This document shows, one piece after another, positions 53,538-63,384 of a stretch of 64,000 nucleotides of DNA. Under the pieces are notes generated by a model. The model saw only the letters and a program-made list of their open reading frames with translations. It had not been told where the DNA came from and ran no database searches. Each line of letters starts with the position of its first letter. Position 1 is the stretch's first letter. The position numbers and the translations under genes are program-made. The stretch is from Neckera pumila (taxonomy: Eukaryota > Streptophyta > Bryopsida > Hypnales > Neckeraceae), in NCBI GenBank assembly GCA_963969595.1, contig OZ018411.1, positions 4,838,501-4,902,500 on the forward strand, given 5' to 3'.

Positions 53538-56200
53538 TCAATTGGCTTCTATGACCTTTGTGCTTTGTTTGCATTTGTTGTTGCAAGATATGTTTGTTTA
53601 ATTTCCACATGAAATAAACATTTTCTAAAGACCACTCTTTCAGATTCCCACATCCACATGGGGCTAAAATTTTACTATTAAGATCTTCCAAGGAAGGAAT
53701 ACGTTGCCAAACCTTCAATCTTTTATGGGTGTCACTAGTAGCATGAAGAGTAGCAAAAATGATTGTTGAAATTCTTACAACTTATAGAAGACATATCATG
53801 ACATCTTTAACAAATAAATACCAAAATTTCATTCATAGGTTCTTGCAAAATGAAATTTGAAAAAATAATTATAGGCTTAGCCTTTTGGAATTAAAAGTCT
53901 TTAGACTTTAGTTGACATCAAAGTCTTGGCAACTATAAATTCATTATGTTAAATTTGGAGGTGTATGTTGACCAATAGTTGGAATTGAACCCTATATTTG
54001 TCAACAGAAAAATTTCAAAGATATGGATCCTATAAATTCAAAGCTAGTAGACCTTTTCCGCTCTCATATTTTTCAAAATCTAAACTTCCAATCTAAATTT
54101 TTATAGCCTTTGTTTCAAAAATTAATTGAAGCCCACAAGTTTCCATTGATTCCTTCAATTTGCTTTTCAGCTCCTTCAATTGGAAAGACACAAAATTCTC
54201 TATAGATCTAGATCCTATGGTTGCAAAATGGATCTTTTTGATCCACGGCAATGGTCGGCTTGGGGTATCACTTTTTAGACACACTAATTACCTTATTTTG
54301 TTTAAAATCTCCAAAGTTTGTCTAATTTGTTCATTTTGATCAAGTAAAAGAATCCTAAATTCTAAAAAAAAAATCTTGCGCCTCTACGAGATCAAGATGC
54401 ATATTCCTAATGATTTTTTTTTAATTTAAATTATTGGATCATTTCATAGAGGTGAGAAAAAAAAGCTGAATTTTGGGATTTGCAAGCATCATAGTGCACA
54501 ATTTATTAATTTTTCATTAATAAAATTAGTTTTTTCATGTATTGAACCACTTAATGTAAATCACATCCAAAAATGGTATTAAAACAATTTTTTTAATATT
54601 ACAAATGCTTGTTTTTGAGGGTTCTAGGTGCATGGGACAACACTTATTTTTTCAACTAAAAATTCATTAAAAGTTCTTAAAATTCTTTGATTGTGATGAA
54701 TTTTTTTTCCTGATACATTACAAGTATAGGCAGCTAAAACCACATTTCCAAACATCACACTTTATTATATTTAAAAGATGAAGTCGTTTGACAGAGTGTA
54801 GTTCAGACAACATTTTTGAGTACCCCAAACTGACCATTGAACAACTCTCATATTTTCTTCTTTTTAGATTTCAAATTTGTCTTGGCTTCAATTCACCATT
54901 TTTGTCTTCGATTCCTCCTACCATTTTTGTCTTGGCTTCATTCCACCTTTGTCTTGACTTCATTTCATTTTAGTCATGGTGTATCAAAAAGCGTCCCTCA
55001 ATCGCATAGGAAGCCCTATATATGTCTATACAAGAAATCCCAAAGGTCATTTAAAAATTGGCTAGAGTAATTCAAACCTAAAGTTCTTCACTGAAATTAT
55101 TAAAATATTAAATAATTAAGAAGATAAATTTATGAATGAATCATACTAGATGTAATCTTTGGGCATCTTTACTTGCACAGCATGCCTATCTCTATCAATA
55201 TTTGAGGCTTTTCTCAAATTGGATCCATCAGCAAACCTATACAAAGGAAACTCATTGCCTTATCCTATTTCCAACACAATTATGGGAAAAATTCTCTAAG
55301 TTTTAAGGCAAATATCTTATAATCATCAAAAAATTTCATTTTGAAATTTTAATGCATATACTTCAATGAATTAGCTATATGACTTTATGACTGCATTTTA
55401 AAAATTGGTCAAAATTAAATGCTTTTTGAGTTGCCATATATATAGTTTGCTTATCAATGCTCAAAGTAATCCTATATAAGTCCATTTTTAGGTGTTAAGG
55501 TTTTCTAATTTTGTAGGATTTTACATTCCTTGCCAAATTCCTAGCTATACTCTAAAATATATAAATTAAAAGTTAGTAGTATTGCACGGCGTATCATATT
55601 TTGGTTCTAAGGAAAATGACCATATAACCTTCTCAAATGTTGTATGGTATGGCTTGAATTAAATGTGCAAAGAAAGGGCCAAATTTGCTAGGAAATTCCT
55701 ACCATAGTACTCAAGGATAAGGGATATGGAGTTGGGGCCGGAGAGTAGGCGGATTTTATTGGGCCAAGTTAGAAGAGTACTTTTAAGAACACTTCAAAGA
55801 GAGTGCCAACTTGGAGTTTGCGTCTAGTATCCTCTCTCAGCAGATTCCTACTTACTTAGAGAGGCAATGTCTATCCTCTATTTAGGTGGAAGATAGTGCC
55901 ATGGGGCAATTGGGGGAAGGAAGGGGTCTTTTGTCCCATGAAAATGGTTTAGATTGTGCTTGCTTGACCTACTCCATGATATGGATTTGGCCCTCCCATG
56001 GTGGAGATTATCAAAGTTCATAATCTTTTGATAAACCTCAAAGATAAGACCTATTACCAAGGTAGGTAGTCTAAATGATTCAATTATTGAATCAATAGGT
56101 GCATTTTTCATTTCTACAATAATCGTGAAAGTAATCCATGTGCCACTTTTGGGTATGAGTGTCCTTCTATGGTTAACCTTGTAAGGACACTGTCGCCAAC
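53538..56200. other. AT-rich DNA, no gene seen
   Basis: Frames of about 60-77 codons on either strand (for example minus 53718-53527, 54284-54093 and 56111-55878) have no recognisable domain and do not join to one another. They may be fragments of old transposon proteins. Confidence 0.35.
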
Positions 56201-56203
56201 AAG

Positions 56204-56644
56204 ATAGCCTATATATGACTTTTTAGATCATTGTAGAAAGAAGAATGCACCTAATGATTAAAATCAAATCATTTTTTGGAATCATAAACCAACATCCTCC
56301 TACGGCTAATTAGCCTATGTGGCTGCAAGCTTTAGAGCAAATTGGCGGAAATTGGAGAATCAGTTTGTGCTTGAACATTGATGTCCTAGTTGAAGCTTTG
56401 CTGCAGTCCACTGCTACCCCGCCAGCAGCGGAGTTGTCCCTCTTCTTCTTTTCCTTCTTCATCTGTATCTTCTAAGTCCTCCGCCCCACTGCCCCACCAA
56501 GAAAATAGCCAAGAAAATAGCCCATATATGACTTTTTAGATCGTTGTAGAAATGATGAGTGTACCTAATGATTTAGAAATCGGATCATTTTTTAGTGTTG
56601 TATAGATCGGCGTTCTCTTGTGGTTAATTAGTCTAAGTGGTTGT
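56204..56644. repeat. Direct duplication with about 310-base spacing
   Basis: CCTATATATGACTTTTTAGATC, as a 17-19 base core with AATCGGATCATTTTTT-like sequence after it, occurs from about 56205 and again from about 56519. The sequence between (TTTGCTGCAGTCCACTG, then CTCCGCCCCA) recurs at about 57650-57800. The local region is thus an old segmental duplication, later split by the insertion at 56645-57644. Confidence 0.6.
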
Positions 56645-57644
56645 TAAGGTAGGATGCTCTAAAAGCAACCGGCTTCTTCAAATCAACCCTATAAAATAGA
56701 TGTGAGTTGGTCTTTAACCCCTAAAGTTCCTTGACTATGTTCTCACCAAAAATGCTACAAAACTGCCATTTCTAGTCCAAGTACCAAATTTTTGAAAAAT
56801 ATAATTTTTTGACACATGTAACCGTGGGATCTTGTTGTACTCTAGTTTGAGAATATGTGGAAAAAATTTCAGAAATTTCAGAAATTCCACCATGTAGATT
56901 GCAAGATATTAGCATTTGAAGTGGCAAAAATCCTTTTTTGGTGTAGAGATTCCATAACTGCCTGCAAACTAAAAAGCCTTATAACTTTTGTCTCAACTAT
57001 TGAAATGCAATGATTCAAAGCTTTTTGAGTACATATAAATCTGAAGAACAAATTTCAAATTTTTATTTCTTAAAAAAGTGTTTTTTCCAGATCTGCCCGA
57101 CCTGCCCGAGTTGAGAAATAAACAACATATTGTGCAATAACTTTTTACTTGTATTTCCAAATGTCATGAAATTTGAGCATATGAAAGATATTCCTCGTCC
57201 CCACATTCTATTAAAATTTCAGCTCAAAATGTGCAAATCTCTACTCACATGCACCTGCCCAAAAAAGTTATAAGTCCAAAAAACACAGTCCGGTCCTTTA
57301 GGGGTTAAATGGACCACTTTAGTCATTGATTGACCCCCTCCCAAAAAAATATTCTTTATTGCAAGAGTCAATCATTGGCCTTGATTTCCTCAAATCACTT
57401 CAGAAGTTGTAAATGGACTCATTTTGGGAGACCTCGGGTCACAAATAGGTACCTACAACAGAAATCTTTGAAAATTCATAACTAATTCAAAAATGCTTCA
57501 AAAAATACAAAACCACTTGTGTTACGTTCTTCATCCATTTTCTTTCTCTGAAAAATGAGTGAAAAATATTTCTATTCACACAAACCTACGAAAAAGGCGG
57601 ACAAGCCCGCCCTTAAATGGTCGCTTTTAGAGCATCCTACCTTA
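56645..57644. mobile_element. 1-kb element with about 25-base inverted ends, carrying a nested TTAA element
   Basis: TAAGGTAGGATGCTCTAAAA at the left end recurs inverted at the right end (to 57644), and the match continues GCRACC inward. TTA flanks both sides if the repeat is taken to start at AGGTAGG, which would fit a PIF/Harbinger-type target. Copy F of the TTAA family lies inside. No transposase. Confidence 0.65.
56714..57308 (+). mobile_element. TTAA-flanked non-autonomous element, copy F (internally deleted)
   Basis: Perfect outer structure: TTAACCCCTAAAG at the left and CTTTAGGGGTTAA at the right, with TTAA at 56714-56717 and 57305-57308. At 595 bases it lacks about 340 bases from the middle compared with copies A, C and E (junction near 56938). 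Confidence 0.88.
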
Positions 57645-57659
57645 GCTTTAGAGCAAATT

Positions 57660-57867
57660 AGTGCATTTTGATGTAAATTGGAAGAGCCCATTGGAGTTGA
57701 AGCTTCGCTGCAGCCCCCCCGCGACTGCCAGTTGCCCTCTTCACCGTTACCTTCTTCGTCTGCGACGGTCCTACAGGTCTTCCGCCCCCACCCCGCCCCC
57801 GCCCCGCCACCCGGCCCTCTCGGAGCTTGGTGCACGCTCTCCCAGGACGGACTTCCCTTCCCTTGCC
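57660..57867. promoter_or_regulatory. GC-rich former 5' flank of the cytidylyltransferase gene, left of the hAT insertion
   Basis: GC-rich, pyrimidine-rich sequence that ends with CCCTTGCC, the duplicated target of the hAT element. Its natural continuation is at 62850. Before the insertion it therefore lay about 200 bases upstream of the start codon at 63044 and may hold promoter elements of that gene. Confidence 0.5.
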
Positions 57868-58148
57868 CAATGAACGGGGAGTTCTGTGGGCCAAACGGTC
57901 AATTTCCGTTAGACTTTCATCCCTCCCGGTAATTTTAAAAATTGGCCGGAAGTGTGCCGGAAGGTTGCAAAATTGGCCGGTCAATTTCCTAAGAATTTTT
58001 TTTTGCCCGGTAGCATTGCCGCCATTGTCCAGTTCCAGTCGGAAATTTTCCTTCAGAGTCAAAATCTGTCCGGTTGTAATTTTTTGGGATTTTTGTCTTT
58101 ATTCTTGAAGTGGCTTTATTTTGCTTAAAATGGCTTCATAAGCATTAT

Positions 58149-58198
58149 CCCTGGCAGGATTTGAACTTGGCATTGCCCCTACCAACTTAGGGCCAGGG
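58149..58198 (-). other. Possible tRNA-like remnant inside the hAT element
   Basis: On the minus strand, CCCTGGC and GCCAGGG can pair as a 7-base acceptor-like stem around AAGTTGGTAGGGG (D-arm-like) and AAGTTCAAATCCT (T-loop-like). The anticodon arm is missing and the total is only 50 bases, so it cannot be a normal tRNA. A degenerate tRNA fragment or chance are both possible. Confidence 0.2.
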
Positions 58199-58283
58199 AT
58201 TCAGCCTTCTGAAAATGCACCAATCTAGAAGAAGGTTGATGCATTTTTAGGAGGCTGGTTAGTACGACATGCCCACAACATTC

Positions 58284-58575
58284 ACATTTACAAGAATCAA
58301 ACAACATGATTAAAAAAAATGGGGAGAGGAGTGAAAACAAGCCATCATTTACAAGAATCAAACAACATGAGCAAAAAAAATGGGGAGAGGAGTGAAAACA
58401 AGCCACCATTTACAAGAATCAAACAACATGAGCAAAAAAAATGGGGAGAGGAATGAAAACAAGCCATCATTTACAAGAATCAAACAACATGAGCCAAAAA
58501 AATGGGGAGAGGAGTGCGAACAAGCCACCATTTATAAGATTCAAACAACATGAGCAAAAAAATGAATACAAATCA
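58284..58575. repeat. 61-base minisatellite in the hAT element
   Basis: Nearly five units starting CATTTACAAGAATCAAACAA at 58284, 58346, 58407, 58468 and 58529, each followed by AATGGGGAGAGGAGTG. It lies between the transposase stop and the left end of the element. The frames read through it are not genes. Confidence 0.9.
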
Positions 58576-58603
58576 CAAGAAGCTATGAACACAACGGTGT
58601 CCC

Positions 58604-60871
58604 CTATTGGTGCACATCTTCATGCATTGAAGATGCATTGCTTGCACTAGGGCCCGGGGCTGAATTAGACAAGTAAGTAGAAGGATTAGCATAAAGATAC
58701 TTATATTTGGTTTCATGCTTCCACAAAGGTATGGCATCGTGCACTATACCATCATACTCATCATCCGGTCCCTCTAAAGCAACTCTAAGCAAAGCCTCCA
58801 AGTTTTTGCTTCCCAATCGGTTCCTAACACGAGTTTTAATTAAATTTTGAATGCTGAAAGCTCTCTCGCAGGTAGCTGTGCAAACACATTGTATTCTACC
58901 TATATCAGCAAGGACAAGCAGATTTGGATACCGGATTTGTAGGGCATGATTCCAAGTGATCATGCCCCACAAATCCCGAAAGGTTTTGTCCCCCCATTCA
59001 GTGGTGCATTGCAATTTAAAAGACAGAAATTCTCGCTTACAAGCCTGCACATCAAGGAGGGGGGGAAAGGCAAAACCTGAATGTGATTGGTCCTCCCCAT
59101 ACAGCTGCAGCAGTCTATCCAACTCAGAGACACCCCAACTCTGCAATCCGACTTGCTTGGACGGCATGTTAGAAGGGTTAAGTACCTTGAAGCAAGAAAT
59201 CAGGTCATTGTCTTGAAACCGAGCTTCCAAACCCTCACAGACCGCTTCAGCGAATGAACGCTGAAATTGGAGAGCTTCCTCTAAGTCAGTTCCTAGTCTA
59301 GACCTAGACATTTCGATATCATGAAACATATTCCCCCGTATTTGGCTTGAAAGCTTCCTTAGATGACCCCCAAAAGGGCCATACTCAGGAATCACATGAA
59401 ACCCTGTGCTCCCATTAAAAGTGTCAGCATTCAAATCTGTATTTTCCACAATGAAGAGCATTCGAATTTGAGCTATCTCTGTGCGCACTATGCTGCCTAT
59501 ACAGGTGACATCCACAAATTTACATTGGAAGACTTTAGACAACATAGCCAAGGACTTCAAAATGTCAGCAAGAAAGAACAAAATGTAAATGACTTTGAAC
59601 TGGGATAGCTTTCCTAAAATTGGTGCAGCCTTATCTGAATCGTTGTCCTTCACATCACGAAAGTAACACAAGACAGACTCTAATGAGTCACACAAAGTAC
59701 TCACCGCTTGCCAACGAGATAGCCACCTTATTTTGTGGTAGCGTTTCATACATTTCTATGCATCAAAAAGCTCCTCTTGCAAGGCAGCCAAAGTCTGCTT
59801 CCGCTTAGACGATTTGGAGAAGAAAGCAGCAACTGAATTCAAGAGGGAATCAATTTCACCTGAAATCACCTTGCAAGCGGGTGACTTCGCAGCATCAAGG
59901 GCCGCCAAATTTGTGCGGTGCGCCACACAGTGAACAGCAAGCAAGTAAGGGTTTACTTCTTTTTTTAGTCGGGTAGCCACTCCAATTTGAGAGCCTGTCA
60001 TTGTGCTAGCGCCATCGCTGCCGAAGCCCAAGAACTTCCGCAGGTCCAAGTTCCACGATCGCAAAGCTGCAACCAGCAGTTGGTAGATGGTGCCAGCATC
60101 CTTCTTTCCACCTTCAATTGGCAATAGGCCCAAGAAAACACTCACCGGTAGGCCCTCCTCAATAATGGTGGCAAACACCACAAGGTGCCCTGTGACACTG
60201 ATATCGGTAGATTCGTCTATCATCACACCAAAAAACGGTGAATTTCGAACACGATTCAAGATCTGCTTCTGAATCACAATTGAAATGCATAAAATGAGAT
60301 CGGCACATGCTTTTTCGTCATGATACAAAGATAAGGTCATCGGAGCTTTAACACTTACCAACAATTTACATAAAGAGGGGAATTTAGAGTAGGGTAAAGA
60401 GTTCTTCCCCAAGAAATACGCAGCCCGCAACAAAGACGCCACAGCCTCATCACACGCTCTCTGGCCGCTGAAAATAGCTTTCTCCATCACCTTCCCGCCA
60501 CTCTGCAATGCCCACGCAAGGCGTCTGTGCTCATTGGAGCGGGCGTGATCTTGGTAAGCACTTACCTTCAAATTTTTGGAGCCGTCTTTGGCATACGACG
60601 ATCGCCCGCCTTTGTCCTTGCAAACCTTGCAAAACACCCTCCCGACATTAGCATCAAATTGCAGCCATTCGAATTGCAAGAGCCACTGGTCCTTCCACAA
60701 ACTTTGAGCAAGCTCTGCTTCTGAAGGAGGAGCAATTCGATCCACCGCTGAAGCAGCAGTAGTTCCAATAGAAGAATCATTCTCAGACCCCGAGGACGCC
60801 AGATTCACAACCTCTATTTCCCTAGACTTGGAAAAGTAATGGTCCCTCAAGGACCTTTGGCGTTTAGACAT
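58604..60871 (-). pseudogene. hAT transposase (TTF/BED-like finger, DUF4371, hAT dimerisation domain) with one in-frame TAG
   Basis: One continuous minus-strand frame of about 755 codons, interrupted only by TAG at 59758-59756. The start MSKRQRSLRDHYFSK is chosen as typical of this class. The frame is open further upstream, but TTTGTTTGCAG there looks like an acceptor. Order of parts: zinc-finger-like C-x2-C...H...H (VFCKVCKD...DHARSNEH), first catalytic region with MIDESTDIS, second with GSDGASTMTG, then HCVAHRTNLAAL. After the stop come RYHKIRWLSR and the C-terminal dimerisation block CERAFSIQNLIKTRVRNRLG. All expected acidic motifs are present. It resembles the DUF4371/ZNF862-like branch of hAT. 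The stop separates the two halves just before RWLSR, so the copy is probably inactive unless read through or corrected by an intact relative. Confidence 0.9.
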
Positions 60872-61369
60872 CAACCCTGCTGTCCCTGATTTCCTGCAAA
60901 CAAAACCCAAAAAATAAGACATGAATCACAAAGCAACTGAAACTTGAAAGTACTCAGCAGTAAAACATAAACCCTACAAACCTTGCTCACAAAACACAAA
61001 TGCAAACATTCCTCAACATCAGCAAGAACCTAAACCCTAAACCCTTCCAGCAACACTTCAAGCTTGAATTTCCACTTCTAGGAATCTCACATGTTTTCCT
61101 TGTTTGAGCCTTTGTCGTTCTAATTTCAGAAGTTCCGCTGTACATTGACTACATGCAGAAATGAACTAACTAAGACGAAAAATCCCAAAAAGGACCACAG
61201 ACTTACATACCTTAACCCTAAACCCAACACTGACTGCCGTTCAATCGCATTGCAAGACAACGACTGACTAAGCCAGTACAAAAAGAAGCCCAAAAGCAAT
61301 GCAAAAAAAAACGATTTAGGAATGAAGTAATGTGGATTGTGGAAAAAAAAACTTACCCAAGAAAGGCAG

Positions 61370-61535
61370 GAATCGCCGCTCGTCCGCAGCCGCTCGCCAG
61401 GGAACCAAGAACCCAAAAATATAGGAACACACGACTGACACGAGCCCAGGAATCGCCGCTCGCCAGGGAACCAAGAACCCAAAAATATAGGAACACACGA
61501 CTGACACGAGCCCAGGAATCGCCGCTCGCCAGGGA
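61370..61535. repeat. 66-base tandem repeat in the hAT element
   Basis: GAATCGCCGCTCGCCAGGGA starts at 61450 and 61516. A first unit at 61370 carries a 14-base insertion. Each full unit continues with ACCAAGAACCCAAAAATATA. The long minus-strand frame across it is a by-product of the repeat. Confidence 0.9.
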
Positions 61536-61957
61536 AGTTCCGAACCACGCCGGTCGAAAGTCGAAACTCAAGATTGTTGCCAGGAGCCCAGCTGCCCAAT
61601 CACCGCAAGCCGATCGAAACTCAAAACTGTCGCCAGGAGCCTAGCTGCCCAGTCACCGCGAGCGCGCCAGTCGCCAGTCGAGCCGCTCGCCACGCGCGCC
61701 AGTCGCCAGTCGCGCCACAGAGTTTTCACGAATCGTGCATTCGCGGCGCCACAGAGTCACGTCCGGCACTCCTGCACACTCTGCTGAAATTGGTTTTAAG
61801 ATTTTCTGTGGCAAGATGATCAGTGAATTTTTGCTGGAGGGAGTGACGGTGCGAAGCAATCGAAGCCCTGAACCGCGAGCAAAGGAGAAAAATTGCTCAA
61901 AAATGCGATCGATCGAGGAGAGGAGGGCGTGCCGCAGCGACTGAAACTGAAACTTCA

Positions 61958-62105
61958 GAGCGACCGACTTCAAGAGTGAGAAGTTGAGAACTGAGAAACT
62001 GAGCGACCGACTTCAAGAGCGATTGAAACTTGAGAGCGACCAACTTCAAGAGCGATTGAAACTTGAGAGCGACCAACTTCAAAGAGCAATTGAAACTTCA
62101 GAGCG
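61958..62105. repeat. 36-base tandem repeat in the hAT element
   Basis: Units GAGCGACCAACTTCAAGAGC followed by GATTGAAACTT, about four copies with small changes. Confidence 0.85.
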
Positions 62106-62841
62106 ACCGAGAAGTGAGAAGTGAGAAATTGTCCGAGAAATTGAGAAGTGAGAATGGTGCAGCACTGCAGCCTCACAGATGACACAGAGTCACGTTCAAT
62201 CGTTCATTGTCTCTGAGAGCCGTTGTGAGTTTGTGACTTGTGACTGTTGTGACTTGTGAGAGACTGAGAGTGAGTCTGTGAGAGACTGAGAGTGTGACTG
62301 TGTGAGACGGGCAGACGGCTGACGGCAGTGACGGTTGACGGCTCGCCCTAAACCCTAAGTCCCTATTTCCTAACCCTGTTTTTGAATCCTTAAGCAGTTA
62401 AGCACTGTAAAGACATAATTAATAAAAGAGTTAGTTGGTCTGCGAGTTAAAGGGGAAGTTAGTGAGTCTGAGAGTATGAGGTACTGAGGTATCCTAGGTT
62501 TTGTAACTTTTACAGTTGTACTCTACTAATCTTGTAGTCTTGTACTCTTATTACTTGTATAGCAAAATTAAAAAAAAAAAAAAAACTACTATATAAAAAA
62601 TTTCCTACAAAGTATAATCTTGGCCGGCTAAAAACTGGATTTATGAATTTTGAATCGGTAATTTTCCGACATGCTCATAAGATGGACGGCAAAATGCCGA
62701 CATTTTATTTTCCTAACCGGTCCATTTCCGAAAATCTTTTTTTTCATCCGGAACCTCTGCCGAAACTTTTCTATCTCAACCGGAAATTCTCAAAATCAAC
62801 CGGCTAGGATGTAACTAAATGCCGGTACTCCCCGTTCATTG

Positions 62842-63043
62842 CCCTTGCCGCCGCACGCCTTCCGTTCTTTCGCGGCGTCTTCTTCCTCCTCTTCGTCTGT
62901 CTGTCTGTTCTGTCTGTCTGTCTGCAGTCCTGCCCTCCTTGGCTCATCGTCCCTTGGCTTCAGCAGACAACAGTCCTCCCCCTCCCTCTCCCTCGGCCCG
63001 GTGGTTACGCTTCCGCCTCGTTGGTGCGGGGGCTCCCGTCGTC
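62842..63043 (+). promoter_or_regulatory. Leader of the cytidylyltransferase gene, right of the hAT insertion
   Basis: GC-rich sequence with TCTG repeats between the hAT target duplication and the start codon, probably 5' UTR. The frame is open back into the transposon, but no family similarity exists upstream of the chosen ATG. Confidence 0.5.
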
Positions 63044-63384
63044 ATGACGCGCAAGCCGCGGAGGCGCCTCATCGGCCAACAGCGCTTTGAAGAGGTCCTG
63101 GATCGAGTCCTCCACGAAGGCCAGCACGACGACTTGTTGGCCCAAGTCGCCCACCACCACCATCACGAGGACGAGGACGAGGACGAGGAAGACGACGAGG
63201 AGCTTGACGACGAGACTCCGACTGCTGCTGCCGCACCTCCCTCCCGATACGAACCTCTGCCCTGTCCCCCCGCGCCCGAAGAGGCCAATGCAGCGGAGCA
63301 GAGGCCCGTGCGTGTCTATGCGGACGGGATTTACGATCTCTTCCATTTCGGACATGCGCGCTCGCTGGAACAAGCCAAGAAGCT
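63044..63384 (+). CDS. CCT: CTP:phosphocholine cytidylyltransferase, exon 1 (gene runs off the right edge)
   Basis: Exon 1 encodes 113 residues plus two bases and ends at CT|GTAAGA. The enzyme makes CDP-choline from CTP and phosphocholine, the rate-setting step of phosphatidylcholine synthesis. The nucleotidyltransferase signature is complete: [20 protein letters not shown] with the HxGH motif (HFGH), followed by SLEQAKKL, after which the next exon should continue FPNTYLLVG-like. The start [13 protein letters not shown] is the first ATG giving a basic N terminus. It is followed by a striking run of five His and an acidic stretch ([16 protein letters not shown]), longer than in most relatives. 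The match is to the choline rather than the ethanolamine enzyme ([21 protein letters not shown] type). The hAT element lies 202 bases upstream of the ATG. Confidence 0.9.

Larger units (their letters stand above)
60923..62826 (-). promoter_or_regulatory. 5' region of the hAT transposase with minisatellites and subterminal motifs
   Basis: Non-coding right part of the element. It holds a 66-base repeat (about 61370-61535), CGCCAGTCGCCAGTCG-type repeats (61655-61715), a 36-base repeat (61958-62105) and GAGAGACTGAGAGTG repeats (62240-62310). From 62620 to the end it carries CCGG-rich subterminal motifs. A first intron or leader exon of the transposase is likely here but could not be fixed. Confidence 0.5.
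57868..62841 (-). mobile_element. Almost intact hAT-superfamily transposon, 4,974 bases
   Basis: The terminal inverted repeats CAATGAACGGGGAGT (57868-57882) and its exact complement (62827-62841) are flanked by an identical 8-base target duplication CCCTTGCC (57860-57867 and 62842-62849). Both subterminal regions are rich in CCGG/TTTCCG motifs (for example AATTGGCCGG on the left, AACCGGTCCATTTCCG on the right), as hAT transposases require multiple internal binding sites. The transposase reads on the minus strand. The exact target duplication indicates a recent insertion. Minisatellites occupy both non-coding flanks inside the element. Confidence 0.95.

Noticed and set aside
15596..57308. CCCTAAA/TTTAGGG motifs as interstitial telomere sequence
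   Set aside because: The 7-mer occurs once per element end and never in tandem, so it is part of transposon termini, not a telomere tract.
57572..58108. Frames of up to 134 codons around the left hAT end
   Set aside because: They cross the target duplication and transposon end, so they cannot be an ancestral gene. The composition is low-complexity.
58284..58575. Evenly spaced repeats as a CRISPR array
   Set aside because: The units are adjacent without unique spacers and sit in a eukaryotic hAT transposon. This is a minisatellite.
61126..61599. 157-codon minus-strand frame
   Set aside because: It is produced by the 66-base tandem repeat inside the hAT element (repeated FLGSW-type words) and has no similarity to a family.
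62819..63043. Upstream extension of the cytidylyltransferase frame
   Set aside because: The frame begins inside the transposon and crosses the target duplication. The conserved protein starts no earlier than 63044.
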